From assembly GCA_934693215.1 (NCBI GenBank), contig CAKUVB010000007.1:1-22030 (forward strand): a DNA stretch of 22,030 bases. Reading direction: 5' to 3'. The translations under genes and the position numbers were made by a program. Every line of letters begins with the position of its first letter. The first letter of the stretch is position 1. Shown piece after piece: positions 8,232 to 15,391 of this stretch. This stretch comes from an uncultured Candidatus Melainabacteria bacterium (GTDB lineage Bacteria > Cyanobacteriota > Vampirovibrionia > Gastranaerophilales > Gastranaerophilaceae). The notes below the pieces were generated by a model, which was given only the letters and a program-made list of their open reading frames with translations, did not search any database and was not told the origin of the DNA.

Positions 8232-9539
8232 ATGGCTGGAGTTTCGGCAACACCCGGAAACCAAACATATGAAATCAAAACGAAAGGAGCTAATCAAAAA
8301 GAAGCTCCAAATACTTCGGCTGGCGATAAAATTGCACAAGATGGAATTTCTGTTTTTACTTCGTCACTAATAGAAGGAAAAGGTTTAGACGGAGCAATAA
8401 ATGCGACAAATCAATTAATACAACAATCCGTACAAGGTGCATTAAAATCTGCAGCCTCGAAATTTCTAAAAATGTTACTCGGTGGTAATGACGGAGCACA
8501 AGCATCTGCTGATAGTGCAACAACTGCAGCACATATAGGTAACGGCACTAAAACTCTATCTGTACTACAAGAGAAATTGATAAATGCTAACTTACAAGCA
8601 TTAGAACAACTTGTCACATCAGGTAATATGGATATACAAACCTATGCTCAACAATTAACACAAATTGCAGTTAGTGTAGGTACACAAGGTGAAGAAGCTA
8701 CTGCACTTAGTGAAGAACAACAAAAACTACAAGATAGAAATAAAGAAATTGAACAAAAATTAGCTGAACTTGGAGTTAATATAAGTCGTGATGATAAATC
8801 AGGTGAGGTTGTAATAAAAGATAAGGACGGCAAAGAGGTAGTTGTAAAACAAGATAAAAACAATTCAAAAGATTCTACAGGTGGAAGTGACGATGTAAAT
8901 GCTTTAATACAAGAATATCAAAGCAATTGTGGTATGATACAAGCCCTAGGAACACAAATAAATGATACTGTTGCCGCACAAGAAAAAGTGTCCGAACATC
9001 TATCTCAAGGTATAACAGACCTTGTAATAAAAGGACAAGATTTAGGCACTGTAGTTGTAAATCAGGCAACAGAATTAATAAATGAAGGACTCACCGAAAT
9101 AACTGATGAAATGATGAAACAAGTTGGAATACTTCAAGGAGATGCAGTAACAGGTTACACAAATGCAGCAGTTGATTCAGGAGCTGCAGCCGCAGCTCCT
9201 GGATTGGCAGCTGCAGAAACCGCAGGTACTTTAGGATTTGGAGCAGGACATGCCGCAACAATAGTAGCCAACGGGGTTGCTGATGGTGTTGCTGCCGGAG
9301 TAAGAACGGCTACAGGCAGCTCTGCCATTGGAGGAATAGCCGCCGGACTAGCCGCCGGCAAAGGTTTAGGAGAGGCTGTAGCTTCAACATTGGCTAGCGA
9401 AGCTCAAAATTGGGTACAAGGTCAAGTAAATGACCTTACAAACTCAATGAAAGAAAACCTACTTCAAAGCAAAACAAATGTTGATACTCAATCTCAAGAT
9501 TTACGAAATGGCAATCTTGTAAAAGAAGATAAAGCCTAG
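8232..9539 (+). CDS. Unrecognised 435-aa Ala/Gln/Gly-rich protein with coiled coil and glycine-zipper-like region
   Basis: I do not recognise this family. There is no signal peptide and only one Cys (C233). The order is: a polar, flexible start (1-35); amphipathic helices (36-82, 105-155); a charged coiled coil EEQQKLQDRNKEIEQKLAEL (161-180); a short K/D/V-rich segment with beta-hairpin character (GEVVIKDKDGKEVVVKQD, 191-208); further helix (222-303); an Ala/Gly-rich, weakly hydrophobic region (312-390) with GxxxGxxxG spacing in GIAAGLAAGKG; and a polar tail. This resembles in outline secreted or membrane-interacting proteins (pore formers, translocators, granule-binding proteins), but nothing in the sequence proves any of these. 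Start is set by GGAGAG at 8218-8223. It is Ala-rich and visibly less AT-rich than its neighbours. Its stop shares CTAG with the mlaE stop. Confidence 0.8.
   Translation: MAGVSATPGNQTYEIKTKGANQKEAPNTSAGDKIAQDGISVFTSSLIEGKGLDGAINATNQLIQQSVQGALKSAASKFLKMLLGGNDGAQASADSATTAAHIGNGTKTLSVLQEKLINANLQALEQLVTSGNMDIQTYAQQLTQIAVSVGTQGEEATALSEEQQKLQDRNKEIEQKLAELGVNISRDDKSGEVVIKDKDGKEVVVKQDKNNSKDSTGGSDDVNALIQEYQSNCGMIQALGTQINDTVAAQEKVSEHLSQGITDLVIKGQDLGTVVVNQATELINEGLTEITDEMMKQVGILQGDAVTGYTNAAVDSGAAAAAPGLAAAETAGTLGFGAGHAATIVANGVADGVAAGVRTATGSSAIGGIAAGLAAGKGLGEAVASTLASEAQNWVQGQVNDLTNSMKENLLQSKTNVDTQSQDLRNGNLVKEDKA
9337..9358 (+). repeat. Short tandem repeat encoding the AAG glycine-zipper step
   Basis: TAGCCGCCGG occurs at 9337-9346 and again at 9349-9358, a 12-bp tandem unit that encodes the repeated (I/L)AAG step of the glycine-zipper-like stretch. 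It is locally GC-rich in an AT-rich genome. Confidence 0.6.
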
Positions 9540-10267
9540 AGATAAAAAAAGAAATTAATAATAAAATCAGCAATCAAAAGATAAATTGTTGATTTTATTG
9601 CAGCTTGCGTTGTTGAGATTCCAACATCTTTTGCACCACCTTTAGTTTCATACCCTTGAGTGGCACAAACTGTTGCAATTATTATTCCAAAACAAAAACC
9701 TTTAAATATGCTTATATAAAAATCTCTTGTATTTAACCATAGCCACACAGAATTTATGTATCTATTAGGGTGAAGTCCTATTGTCATATATGCAACAAAC
9801 ATTCCACCTAGAATCCCTACCAATTCTGCAATTATAACAACCATAGGAACTGTAAAAGCAGATGCCGTTATTCTTGGAGCAAAATAATACCCGATAGGAT
9901 CAACCTTCAATGTCTTGATAGCGTCAACTTGTTCCGTAACCTGCATATTGGCAATCTCTGCAGAAATTGCTGTACCTGCTCTTGCTCCAATAGACAAAGC
10001 AACAAAAGCTGGAGCTATTTCTCTAATTATTACAACTGCAAGAGTACCACCAACATAAGTATCTGCACCTGACATCAAAAACTGTTTAGAAACCTGAATA
10101 GTGATTACTGCGGCCGTTATTACAGATATTATTAAAGATATTGGCAATGAATCATAACTAATAGAAGCCGCTTGTGATATCACATGTTCAAAACGCATAT
10201 TTCCTTTCAAAATATATTTGAGAGAAGTAAAAAAATTTTGAACTGTTTTACCTAAAAATGTTATCAT
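9536..10267 (-). CDS. mlaE: MlaE/YrbE-family phospholipid ABC transporter permease
   Basis: A 243-residue inner-membrane permease, slightly short for the family (about 250-265). The diagnostic cytoplasmic block GARAGTAISAEIANMQVTEQVDAIKTLKVDP (94-124) is intact. Hydrophobic segments lie near 43-60, 75-93, 135-160, 185-205 and 228-242. MlaE pairs with an MlaF-type ATPase and an MlaD-type MCE protein to move phospholipids between inner and outer membranes (TGD1 is the plastid homologue). Neither partner is in this window, so the complex is assembled from scattered genes. It sits 48 nt downstream of ilvE on the same strand and probably shares its promoter. AAGGTAA lies about 10 nt before the ATG at 10267. 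The last residues are encoded within a 15-bp hairpin (9560-9599), and the stop overlaps that of the convergent gene. Confidence 0.9.
   Translation of the reverse strand: MITFLGKTVQNFFTSLKYILKGNMRFEHVISQAASISYDSLPISLIISVITAAVITIQVSKQFLMSGADTYVGGTLAVVIIREIAPAFVALSIGARAGTAISAEIANMQVTEQVDAIKTLKVDPIGYYFAPRITASAFTVPMVVIIAELVGILGGMFVAYMTIGLHPNRYINSVWLWLNTRDFYISIFKGFCFGIIIATVCATQGYETKGGAKDVGISTTQAAIKSTIYLLIADFIINFFFYL
9560..9599 (-). terminator. Hairpin within the 3' end of mlaE, likely terminator
   Basis: AATAAAATCAGCAAT (9560-9574) pairs with ATTGTTGATTTTATT (9585-9599) over 15 bp with one G-U (an A-C mismatch when read on the minus strand), loop of 10 nt. Downstream on the minus strand (9559 to 9541) comes a T-rich tract with seven consecutive T's (complement of 9544-9550). 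It is therefore placed to end the ilvE-mlaE transcript and might also stop the convergent plus-strand transcript. Confidence 0.55.
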
Positions 10268-10315
10268 TTATATTAATTACCTTATTTCACAACATTATTC
10301 ATTATCTAGCAAAGT

Positions 10316-11227
10316 CTAATAAACAGGAGTACACCAATGTTTATATCTTTCTACCTTACCTTGAACAATATCGTAATATAGATTTTGTATTTTTCTTGTA
10401 ATTTCTCCGGTTTCACCATTTGCCACTTTTCTATGGTCAATAGATACTATCGGCATAATTTGAGCACCAGTACCACAACAGAAAACTTCATCAAAAGTAT
10501 AAACTTCTGAACGATTTACATTTCGTTCAACAGTTTCTATACCCAAATCTCTAGCTATTTCAAGAACAGTATTTCTTGTAACCCCAACCAAAATATCATC
10601 TGTAGTGTTTGTAGTTATAAGTTTGCCATTTTGTACAAAGCATAAATTCATCGCAGAACCTTCTGACACATAGCCTTGTTCGTTCAAAACAATAGCATCA
10701 TCAAAACCGGATACATGGGCATCTGTTTTGATAAGAGAGGCATTTGCATAAGCACCTGTAACTTTTACACTTGGAGGAATTGCGTTATCTGAATTTCTTC
10801 TCCAGTTTGAAACACAAACATTTAAACCTTTATCAGCATCATAATAATCATTCAACGGGGTTGTAAACAACAAGAACGAATCAGTATTATCACTAAGAGA
10901 AGGTCCAACTTTAATTGCAGATTTGTAAAGAGTAGGACGAATATAAGCATTTTGATGATATCCGTTTTTTCTAAGCAAATCAACAGTTATTTTTTCGTAT
11001 TCTTCAACAGTATAAGGACTTTCCATCCACATAACTTTTGAACTTCTTAACAAACGTTCGTAATGCTCTTTCATTCTAAATGCATATAATTGTTTTTCTT
11101 CTTTATTATAATATGCTCTTATTCCTTCAAAAACACCGGTACCATATAAAAATGCATGTGTCCTTACCGGAATTGTTGCTTTATCTGCTTCTATATACTC
11201 TCCATCTAAAAATACGTATTCTGTCAT
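10316..11227 (-). CDS. ilvE: Branched-chain amino-acid aminotransferase (class IV, PLP)
   Basis: A 303-residue fold-type IV aminotransferase that interconverts Leu/Ile/Val with their 2-oxo acids using glutamate/2-oxoglutarate in the cytoplasm. The PLP lysine is K155 in SVKVTGAYANA, the pyridine-N glutamate is E189 in VSEGSAMNL, and the N-terminal block FLYGTGVFEGIRAY and R51 (AFRMKEHYERL) match IlvE rather than D-alanine aminotransferase. Length is normal. The start is supported by an AAGGGAAG tract upstream and by the family's N-terminus MxEYVFLDGEY. It is first in an apparent two-gene transcript with mlaE, a pairing with no obvious functional link. Confidence 0.92.
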   Translation of the reverse strand: MTEYVFLDGEYIEADKATIPVRTHAFLYGTGVFEGIRAYYNKEEKQLYAFRMKEHYERLLRSSKVMWMESPYTVEEYEKITVDLLRKNGYHQNAYIRPTLYKSAIKVGPSLSDNTDSFLLFTTPLNDYYDADKGLNVCVSNWRRNSDNAIPPSVKVTGAYANASLIKTDAHVSGFDDAIVLNEQGYVSEGSAMNLCFVQNGKLITTNTTDDILVGVTRNTVLEIARDLGIETVERNVNRSEVYTFDEVFCCGTGAQIMPIVSIDHRKVANGETGEITRKIQNLYYDIVQGKVERYKHWCTPVY

Positions 11228-11247
11228 AAATCTTCCCTTCTTGATAA

Positions 11248-11293
11248 TAACTGTATTAAAATATCATATCTTATAATATTGAGAATACAGTTA
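11248..11293. repeat. 10-bp perfect inverted repeat around the ilvE promoter
   Basis: TAACTGTATT (11248-11257) and AATACAGTTA (11284-11293) are exact inverted copies separated by 26 bp. One arm lies in the -35/-10 spacer of the minus-strand promoter and the other just past its predicted start site, an arrangement typical of repressor operators. A very long-looped hairpin is the alternative. Confidence 0.5.
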
Positions 11294-11302
11294 GTTTGTC
11301 AA
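11273..11302 (-). promoter_or_regulatory. Promoter of ilvE-mlaE
   Basis: Read on the minus strand: a perfect -35 TTGACA (complement of 11297-11302), 18-bp spacer, -10 TATTAT (complement of 11273-11278). The expected start site is near 11266, about 40 nt before the ilvE ATG. The inverted repeat at 11248-11293 overlaps it. Confidence 0.6.
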
Positions 11303-11376
11303 TAATTTGATTTTTTTTAACTTTTTTGAGATACTAAATTAAGTGTATGTAATACAATGTTGGAAGTGTAATTCGT

Positions 11377-12255
11377 ATGGGACTTAATTTTCAAGATTTA
11401 ATTTTAAATTTATCTGCTTTTTGGGCAGAACAAGGTTGTGTAATTCAACAACCGTATGACATAGAAAAAGGTGCATCTACAATGAACCCTGCAACTTTTC
11501 TACGAGTTTTAGGACCTGAACCTTGGTCAGTAGCTATGGTAGAACCTTGCAGACGTCCGACAGATGCAAGATATGGTGAAAACCCAAACCGTTTAGGACA
11601 TTATTTTCAGTTTCAAGCTATTTTGAAACCATCTCCAGATAATGCTCAAGAACTTTATCTAAAAAGCTTAGAGGCTATGGGTATTGATTTGTCAAAACAT
11701 GACGTTAGGTTTGTAGAAGACAACTGGGAATCACCGACTTTGGGTGCCGCTGGTGTTGGCTGGGAAGTATGGTTAGATGGTATGGAAATAACTCAATTTA
11801 CTTATTTCCAACAAGTTGGCGGATTAGAAATCAAACCTGTTGCACTTGAAATAACATACGGGTTAGAACGTATTGCCATGTATCTTCAAAACAAAGAATC
11901 AGTATTTGATATTAACTGGAATGATTCTTTAAAATATGGTGATATATACCTTCAAAACGAAGTAGAACAGTCAAAATACAATTTCGAATATTCAAATGGT
12001 GATTTATTATTCAATCTTTTTGATAATTATCAGAAAGAAGTCGATAATTGTATTAATGCAGAACTTGTGTTACCTGCTTATGACTATGTTTTAAAATGTT
12101 CTCATACTTTTAATCTTCTTGATGCTAGAGGGGTTATAAGTAAAGATGAACGTATCAATTTTATTAACCGAGTGAGAACGATGGCTGCTTCTGTAGCTCA
12201 ATTATATGTAAAACAAAGAGAAAATCTCGGTTTCCCATTATGTAAGGTAAAGTAA
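11377..12255 (+). CDS. glyQ: Glycyl-tRNA synthetase alpha subunit
   Basis: A 292-residue GlyQ, full length, the catalytic subunit of the alpha2beta2 GlyRS that charges tRNA-Gly. Signature blocks are continuous: FWAEQGCVIQQPYDIEKGASTMNPATFLRVLGPEPW, EPCRRPTDARYGENPNRLGHYFQFQ (class II motif 2), DNWESPTLGAAGVGWEVWLDGMEITQFTYFQQ, and ALEITYGLERIAMYLQ (motif 3). The beta subunit gene glyS is not next to it; two amino-acid permeases follow instead, the first only 3 nt after the glyQ stop. GGAAG at 11362-11366 precedes the ATG by 10 nt. A weak TTGAGA (11326-11331) / TAATAC (11350-11355) pair may be its promoter. Confidence 0.97.
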   Translation: MGLNFQDLILNLSAFWAEQGCVIQQPYDIEKGASTMNPATFLRVLGPEPWSVAMVEPCRRPTDARYGENPNRLGHYFQFQAILKPSPDNAQELYLKSLEAMGIDLSKHDVRFVEDNWESPTLGAAGVGWEVWLDGMEITQFTYFQQVGGLEIKPVALEITYGLERIAMYLQNKESVFDINWNDSLKYGDIYLQNEVEQSKYNFEYSNGDLLFNLFDNYQKEVDNCINAELVLPAYDYVLKCSHTFNLLDARGVISKDERINFINRVRTMAASVAQLYVKQRENLGFPLCKVK

Positions 12256-12258
12256 GAT

Positions 12259-13848
12259 ATGACAAAAAAACAAAATACAGGTTTATTTAACCATTTTTTC
12301 AGTAAGATTTTAACCAGAAAAAATCCAGATGAAATGTTGCAAGAAGCAAACAGTGCAGGTTTAGAAAAAACTTTAGGGGCATTAGACTTAATTATTTTAG
12401 GTATCGGTGCAATCATTGGCTCAGGTATATTTGCAGTTGTAGGTATTGCGGCTGCCGGGGGGAATGAAAGTTTAGGTGCAGGTCCGGGGCTTGTTATCTC
12501 AATGATTATTGCTACTTTTGCTTGTATATTTTCTGCATTATGCTACAGTGAATTTGCAACAATGATTCCAGTCGCGGGGGGTGCTTATACATATACCTTC
12601 GCTACTTTAGGTGAATTCGCAGCTTGGATGGTTGGTTGGGTTCTAATGCTTGAATATGCAGTTGGTTATATCGCAGTTGCCTGTGCTTGGTCTAACCATT
12701 TTATGCAATTTGTTAAAGGTTTTTCTGCATATCTTCCTAACTGGTTAGTTAATCCGCCTGTTTGGTTAATAAGTGACTATAAAAACGCAGTTATACAATT
12801 GAAGGCTGCAGGTATTTCTGCATCTTCTATTCCTCATATTTGTGGTATACCTTTTGCAATTAATCTTCCTGCAATGATTATTGTAGCAATAATTACAGGT
12901 ATTTTAATAAAAGGTACAAAAGATTCAACAAAAATGGCAACAATTATGGTTGTTGTAAAACTTGCAGTTATAGCATTGTTTGTATTAGTTGGTGCTTTTT
13001 ACGTAAAGCCTACCAATTGGATACCTTTTGCTCCAAACGGTTTTAATGGAATCTTTATGGGAGCATTTATCATTTTCTTTGCATATATCGGTTTTGATGC
13101 TTTGGCTACCGCTGCAGAAGAATGTAAAAACCCACAAAAAGATTTACCTATTGGTATCATCGGCTCGTTAATTGCAACAACTGTTGTTTATGTCTCTGTT
13201 GCTTTAGTTTTAACAGGCATGTATTGTACATCTCAACCTAATATTGACCCTGGATTTTTAAAAGCACCAATGGCATACGTAATGTGTATGGTTCATCAAA
13301 ATTGGGCAGCAGGATTAATATCTATAGGTTCTTTAGCAGGCTTAACTTCTGTATTACTAGTGTTACAGCTAGCTGCAACAAGAATTTTGTATGCTATGAG
13401 TAGAGATAACTTCTTACCTACTATTTTTCAAAAGTTACACCCTAAGTACAAAACTCCACATGTATTAACATTGTTGGTTGGCTTAGTTTGTGTTATCGGA
13501 ACAATGACATTGGATTTAGACGTTGCGGCACAATTATGTAATTTTGGTACGTTCACATCATTTATTATAGTTTGTGTTGCAGTATTAATTTTAAGAAAAT
13601 TAGATCCAGACAGACCTAGACCTTTTAAAGTTCCTTGTTCACCGTTATTCCCAATGCTTGGAATTTTATGTTGTGGTGGTTTAATGATTTATTCAATGAA
13701 ATCATTAACATCTTCAGCTTTAATGTTTCCTGTATGGTTATTAATCGGTATAGGAATTTACCTACAGTATGGTTACGTTAAAAACAGAAAAATTGAAATG
13801 AATAGAATAAGTACAGATAAAGATGAAAAAGAACTCGTTACTAAGTAA
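12259..13848 (+). CDS. APC-superfamily amino-acid permease, CAT (cationic amino acid transporter-like) type, copy 1
   Basis: A 529-residue inner-membrane transporter with about 12-14 helices. TM1 carries the APC substrate-binding break GIGAIIGSGIF (48-58). Further family blocks are YSEFATMIPVAGGAYTYTFATLGEFAAWMVGWVLMLEY, GFDALATAAEECKNPQKDLPIGI, ATRILYAMSRDNFLP and a late RPRPFKVPCSPLFPMLG, which point to the CAT/YfnA branch of the superfamily. Uptake of one or more amino acids by proton symport or exchange is expected; the substrate cannot be read. It starts 3 nt after glyQ, so it depends on glyQ transcription, and it overlaps the next permease gene by 26 nt. The two permeases are close paralogues. 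Confidence 0.9.
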   Translation: MTKKQNTGLFNHFFSKILTRKNPDEMLQEANSAGLEKTLGALDLIILGIGAIIGSGIFAVVGIAAAGGNESLGAGPGLVISMIIATFACIFSALCYSEFATMIPVAGGAYTYTFATLGEFAAWMVGWVLMLEYAVGYIAVACAWSNHFMQFVKGFSAYLPNWLVNPPVWLISDYKNAVIQLKAAGISASSIPHICGIPFAINLPAMIIVAIITGILIKGTKDSTKMATIMVVVKLAVIALFVLVGAFYVKPTNWIPFAPNGFNGIFMGAFIIFFAYIGFDALATAAEECKNPQKDLPIGIIGSLIATTVVYVSVALVLTGMYCTSQPNIDPGFLKAPMAYVMCMVHQNWAAGLISIGSLAGLTSVLLVLQLAATRILYAMSRDNFLPTIFQKLHPKYKTPHVLTLLVGLVCVIGTMTLDLDVAAQLCNFGTFTSFIIVCVAVLILRKLDPDRPRPFKVPCSPLFPMLGILCCGGLMIYSMKSLTSSALMFPVWLLIGIGIYLQYGYVKNRKIEMNRISTDKDEKELVTK

Positions 13849-15391
13849 TTTACTAAAATGTAAAACCCCAGATGAATTAATAGATGCGGGTAATAAATCA
13901 GAATTAAAAAAGACATTAAATGTATTTGATTTAATAGTAATTGGGATTGGTGCTGTCGTTGGTACCGGTATTTTTACGATAATCGGAAGTGCGATTCAAA
14001 ACACATCTGACGGCTTAGGTGCTGGTCCTGCAGTAATTATATCTATGGCTTTAGCAGCTATTGCAAGTCTTTTTTCTGCTCTATCTTATTCTGAAATTGC
14101 AGCTATGATGCCTGTTGCCGGTAGTGCTTATACTTATACTTATGCAACAATGGGTGAATTTATGGCTTGGATGGTCGGCTGGATACTAATGCTTGAATAT
14201 GCTATCGGTAACATTACTGTTGCTAGTGCTTGGACAGGATACTTTGTTCAACTTCTAAAAGGGTTTAAAACCGTTTTACCGGCTTTTGTTGTAAATTCTC
14301 CATTATGGCTTAGAAACGACTACAGGACAATGTATGCAATGTGCGATAAATATGGCTGGAACGTTCATGACAAAATGCCATTTCTACACTTGCCATTTAT
14401 TGATATTCCTATAGCAATTAATCTTCCTGCAATATTAATAGTTTTACTATTAACAATTTTATTAATTAAAGGTATTAAAGAATCTACAAAATTTGCAAGT
14501 ATAATGGTCGGTGTGAATATGTTTATCATACTTTCATTTATTGTTGTTGGTTCTTTTTATGTAAAACCTGAAAACTGGACACCTTTTATGCCTAATGGAT
14601 TTGATGGTGTATTTATGGGTGCTTTTGTTATTTTCTTTGCATATATTGGTTTTGATGCGATATCAACTGCCGCAGAAGAAACAAAAAATCCACAAAAAGA
14701 TTTGCCAATTGCAATAATGGGAACTCTGGTTTTATGTACCTTGTTATACGTACTTGTAGCATTGGTATTAACAGGGGTAATACCATTTAATATGGTTGAT
14801 ACACAAGCCCCTCTTGCCCATGCAATGCGTGCGATAGGCAAAGATTGGTATGCGGGATTAATTTCTGTCGGGGCATTGTGTGCTTTAACCTCTGTACTTT
14901 TAATTTATCAACTGGGAACTACTAGAATTTTATTTGCGATGAGTAGAGATTCATTTATTCCAAAATCACTTGTTGCAATTCACAAGAAATACAAAACTCC
15001 ACATATATTAACTTGGTTATCGGGATTAGTCGTTATTGTATGTGCTTTATTTATGGATTTAAATATCTCAGCAGAATTATGTAATTTTGGAACATTTACT
15101 TCTTTTATTATTATCTGCTTAGCCGTTTTAATCTTGCGTAAAACAGAACCAAACAGAGAAAGACCTTTTAAAGTTCCATTCTGCCCTTGGTTTCCAATAC
15201 TTGGTATTGTAACATGCGGACTTCTGATGTATTGCAAATTCTCTGCAAAATCAGAATCTTCATTGTACTTCTTAGTATGGTTATTAATCGGACTTTCAAT
15301 ATATGCCGGATACAGTTATAGAGCAAAACGTCTAGAAGAACAAAAAGCTGAAAATACAGTTCTTTCTGAACCAGAAGACATTGTATTATAG
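13823..15391 (+). CDS. APC-superfamily amino-acid permease, CAT type, copy 2
   Basis: A 522-residue paralogue of the preceding permease, aligning from the first residues (LLKCKTPDELIDAGNKSELKKTLNVFDLIVIGIG versus LTRKNPDEMLQEANSAGLEKTLGALDLIILGIG in copy 1), which supports the start at 13823 inside the end of copy 1. The TM1 motif is GIGAVVGTGIF (41-51), Thr replacing Ser of copy 1. The loop before the NLPAI helix differs most (YRTMYAMCDKYGWNVHDKMPFLHLPF), so substrate preference may differ. No good Shine-Dalgarno is visible, so translational coupling to copy 1 is likely. Its stop overlaps the convergent gene's stop by 6 nt (TTATAG). Confidence 0.9.
   Translation: MKKNSLLSNLLKCKTPDELIDAGNKSELKKTLNVFDLIVIGIGAVVGTGIFTIIGSAIQNTSDGLGAGPAVIISMALAAIASLFSALSYSEIAAMMPVAGSAYTYTYATMGEFMAWMVGWILMLEYAIGNITVASAWTGYFVQLLKGFKTVLPAFVVNSPLWLRNDYRTMYAMCDKYGWNVHDKMPFLHLPFIDIPIAINLPAILIVLLLTILLIKGIKESTKFASIMVGVNMFIILSFIVVGSFYVKPENWTPFMPNGFDGVFMGAFVIFFAYIGFDAISTAAEETKNPQKDLPIAIMGTLVLCTLLYVLVALVLTGVIPFNMVDTQAPLAHAMRAIGKDWYAGLISVGALCALTSVLLIYQLGTTRILFAMSRDSFIPKSLVAIHKKYKTPHILTWLSGLVVIVCALFMDLNISAELCNFGTFTSFIIICLAVLILRKTEPNRERPFKVPFCPWFPILGIVTCGLLMYCKFSAKSESSLYFLVWLLIGLSIYAGYSYRAKRLEEQKAENTVLSEPEDIVL

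Noticed and set aside
8411..9361. Several open frames antisense to the 435-aa gene (8411-8617, 8648-8863, 9155-9361)
   Set aside because: Low-complexity Ser/Cys/Ala/Pro translations that reflect Ala/Gln/Gly codons on the other strand; no RBS.
8232..9539. Reading the 435-aa protein as a type III secretion translocator or a colicin-like toxin
   Set aside because: Only the general helix-plus-Ala/Gly layout agrees; no secretion genes, chaperone or immunity gene lie nearby and no family motif is visible.
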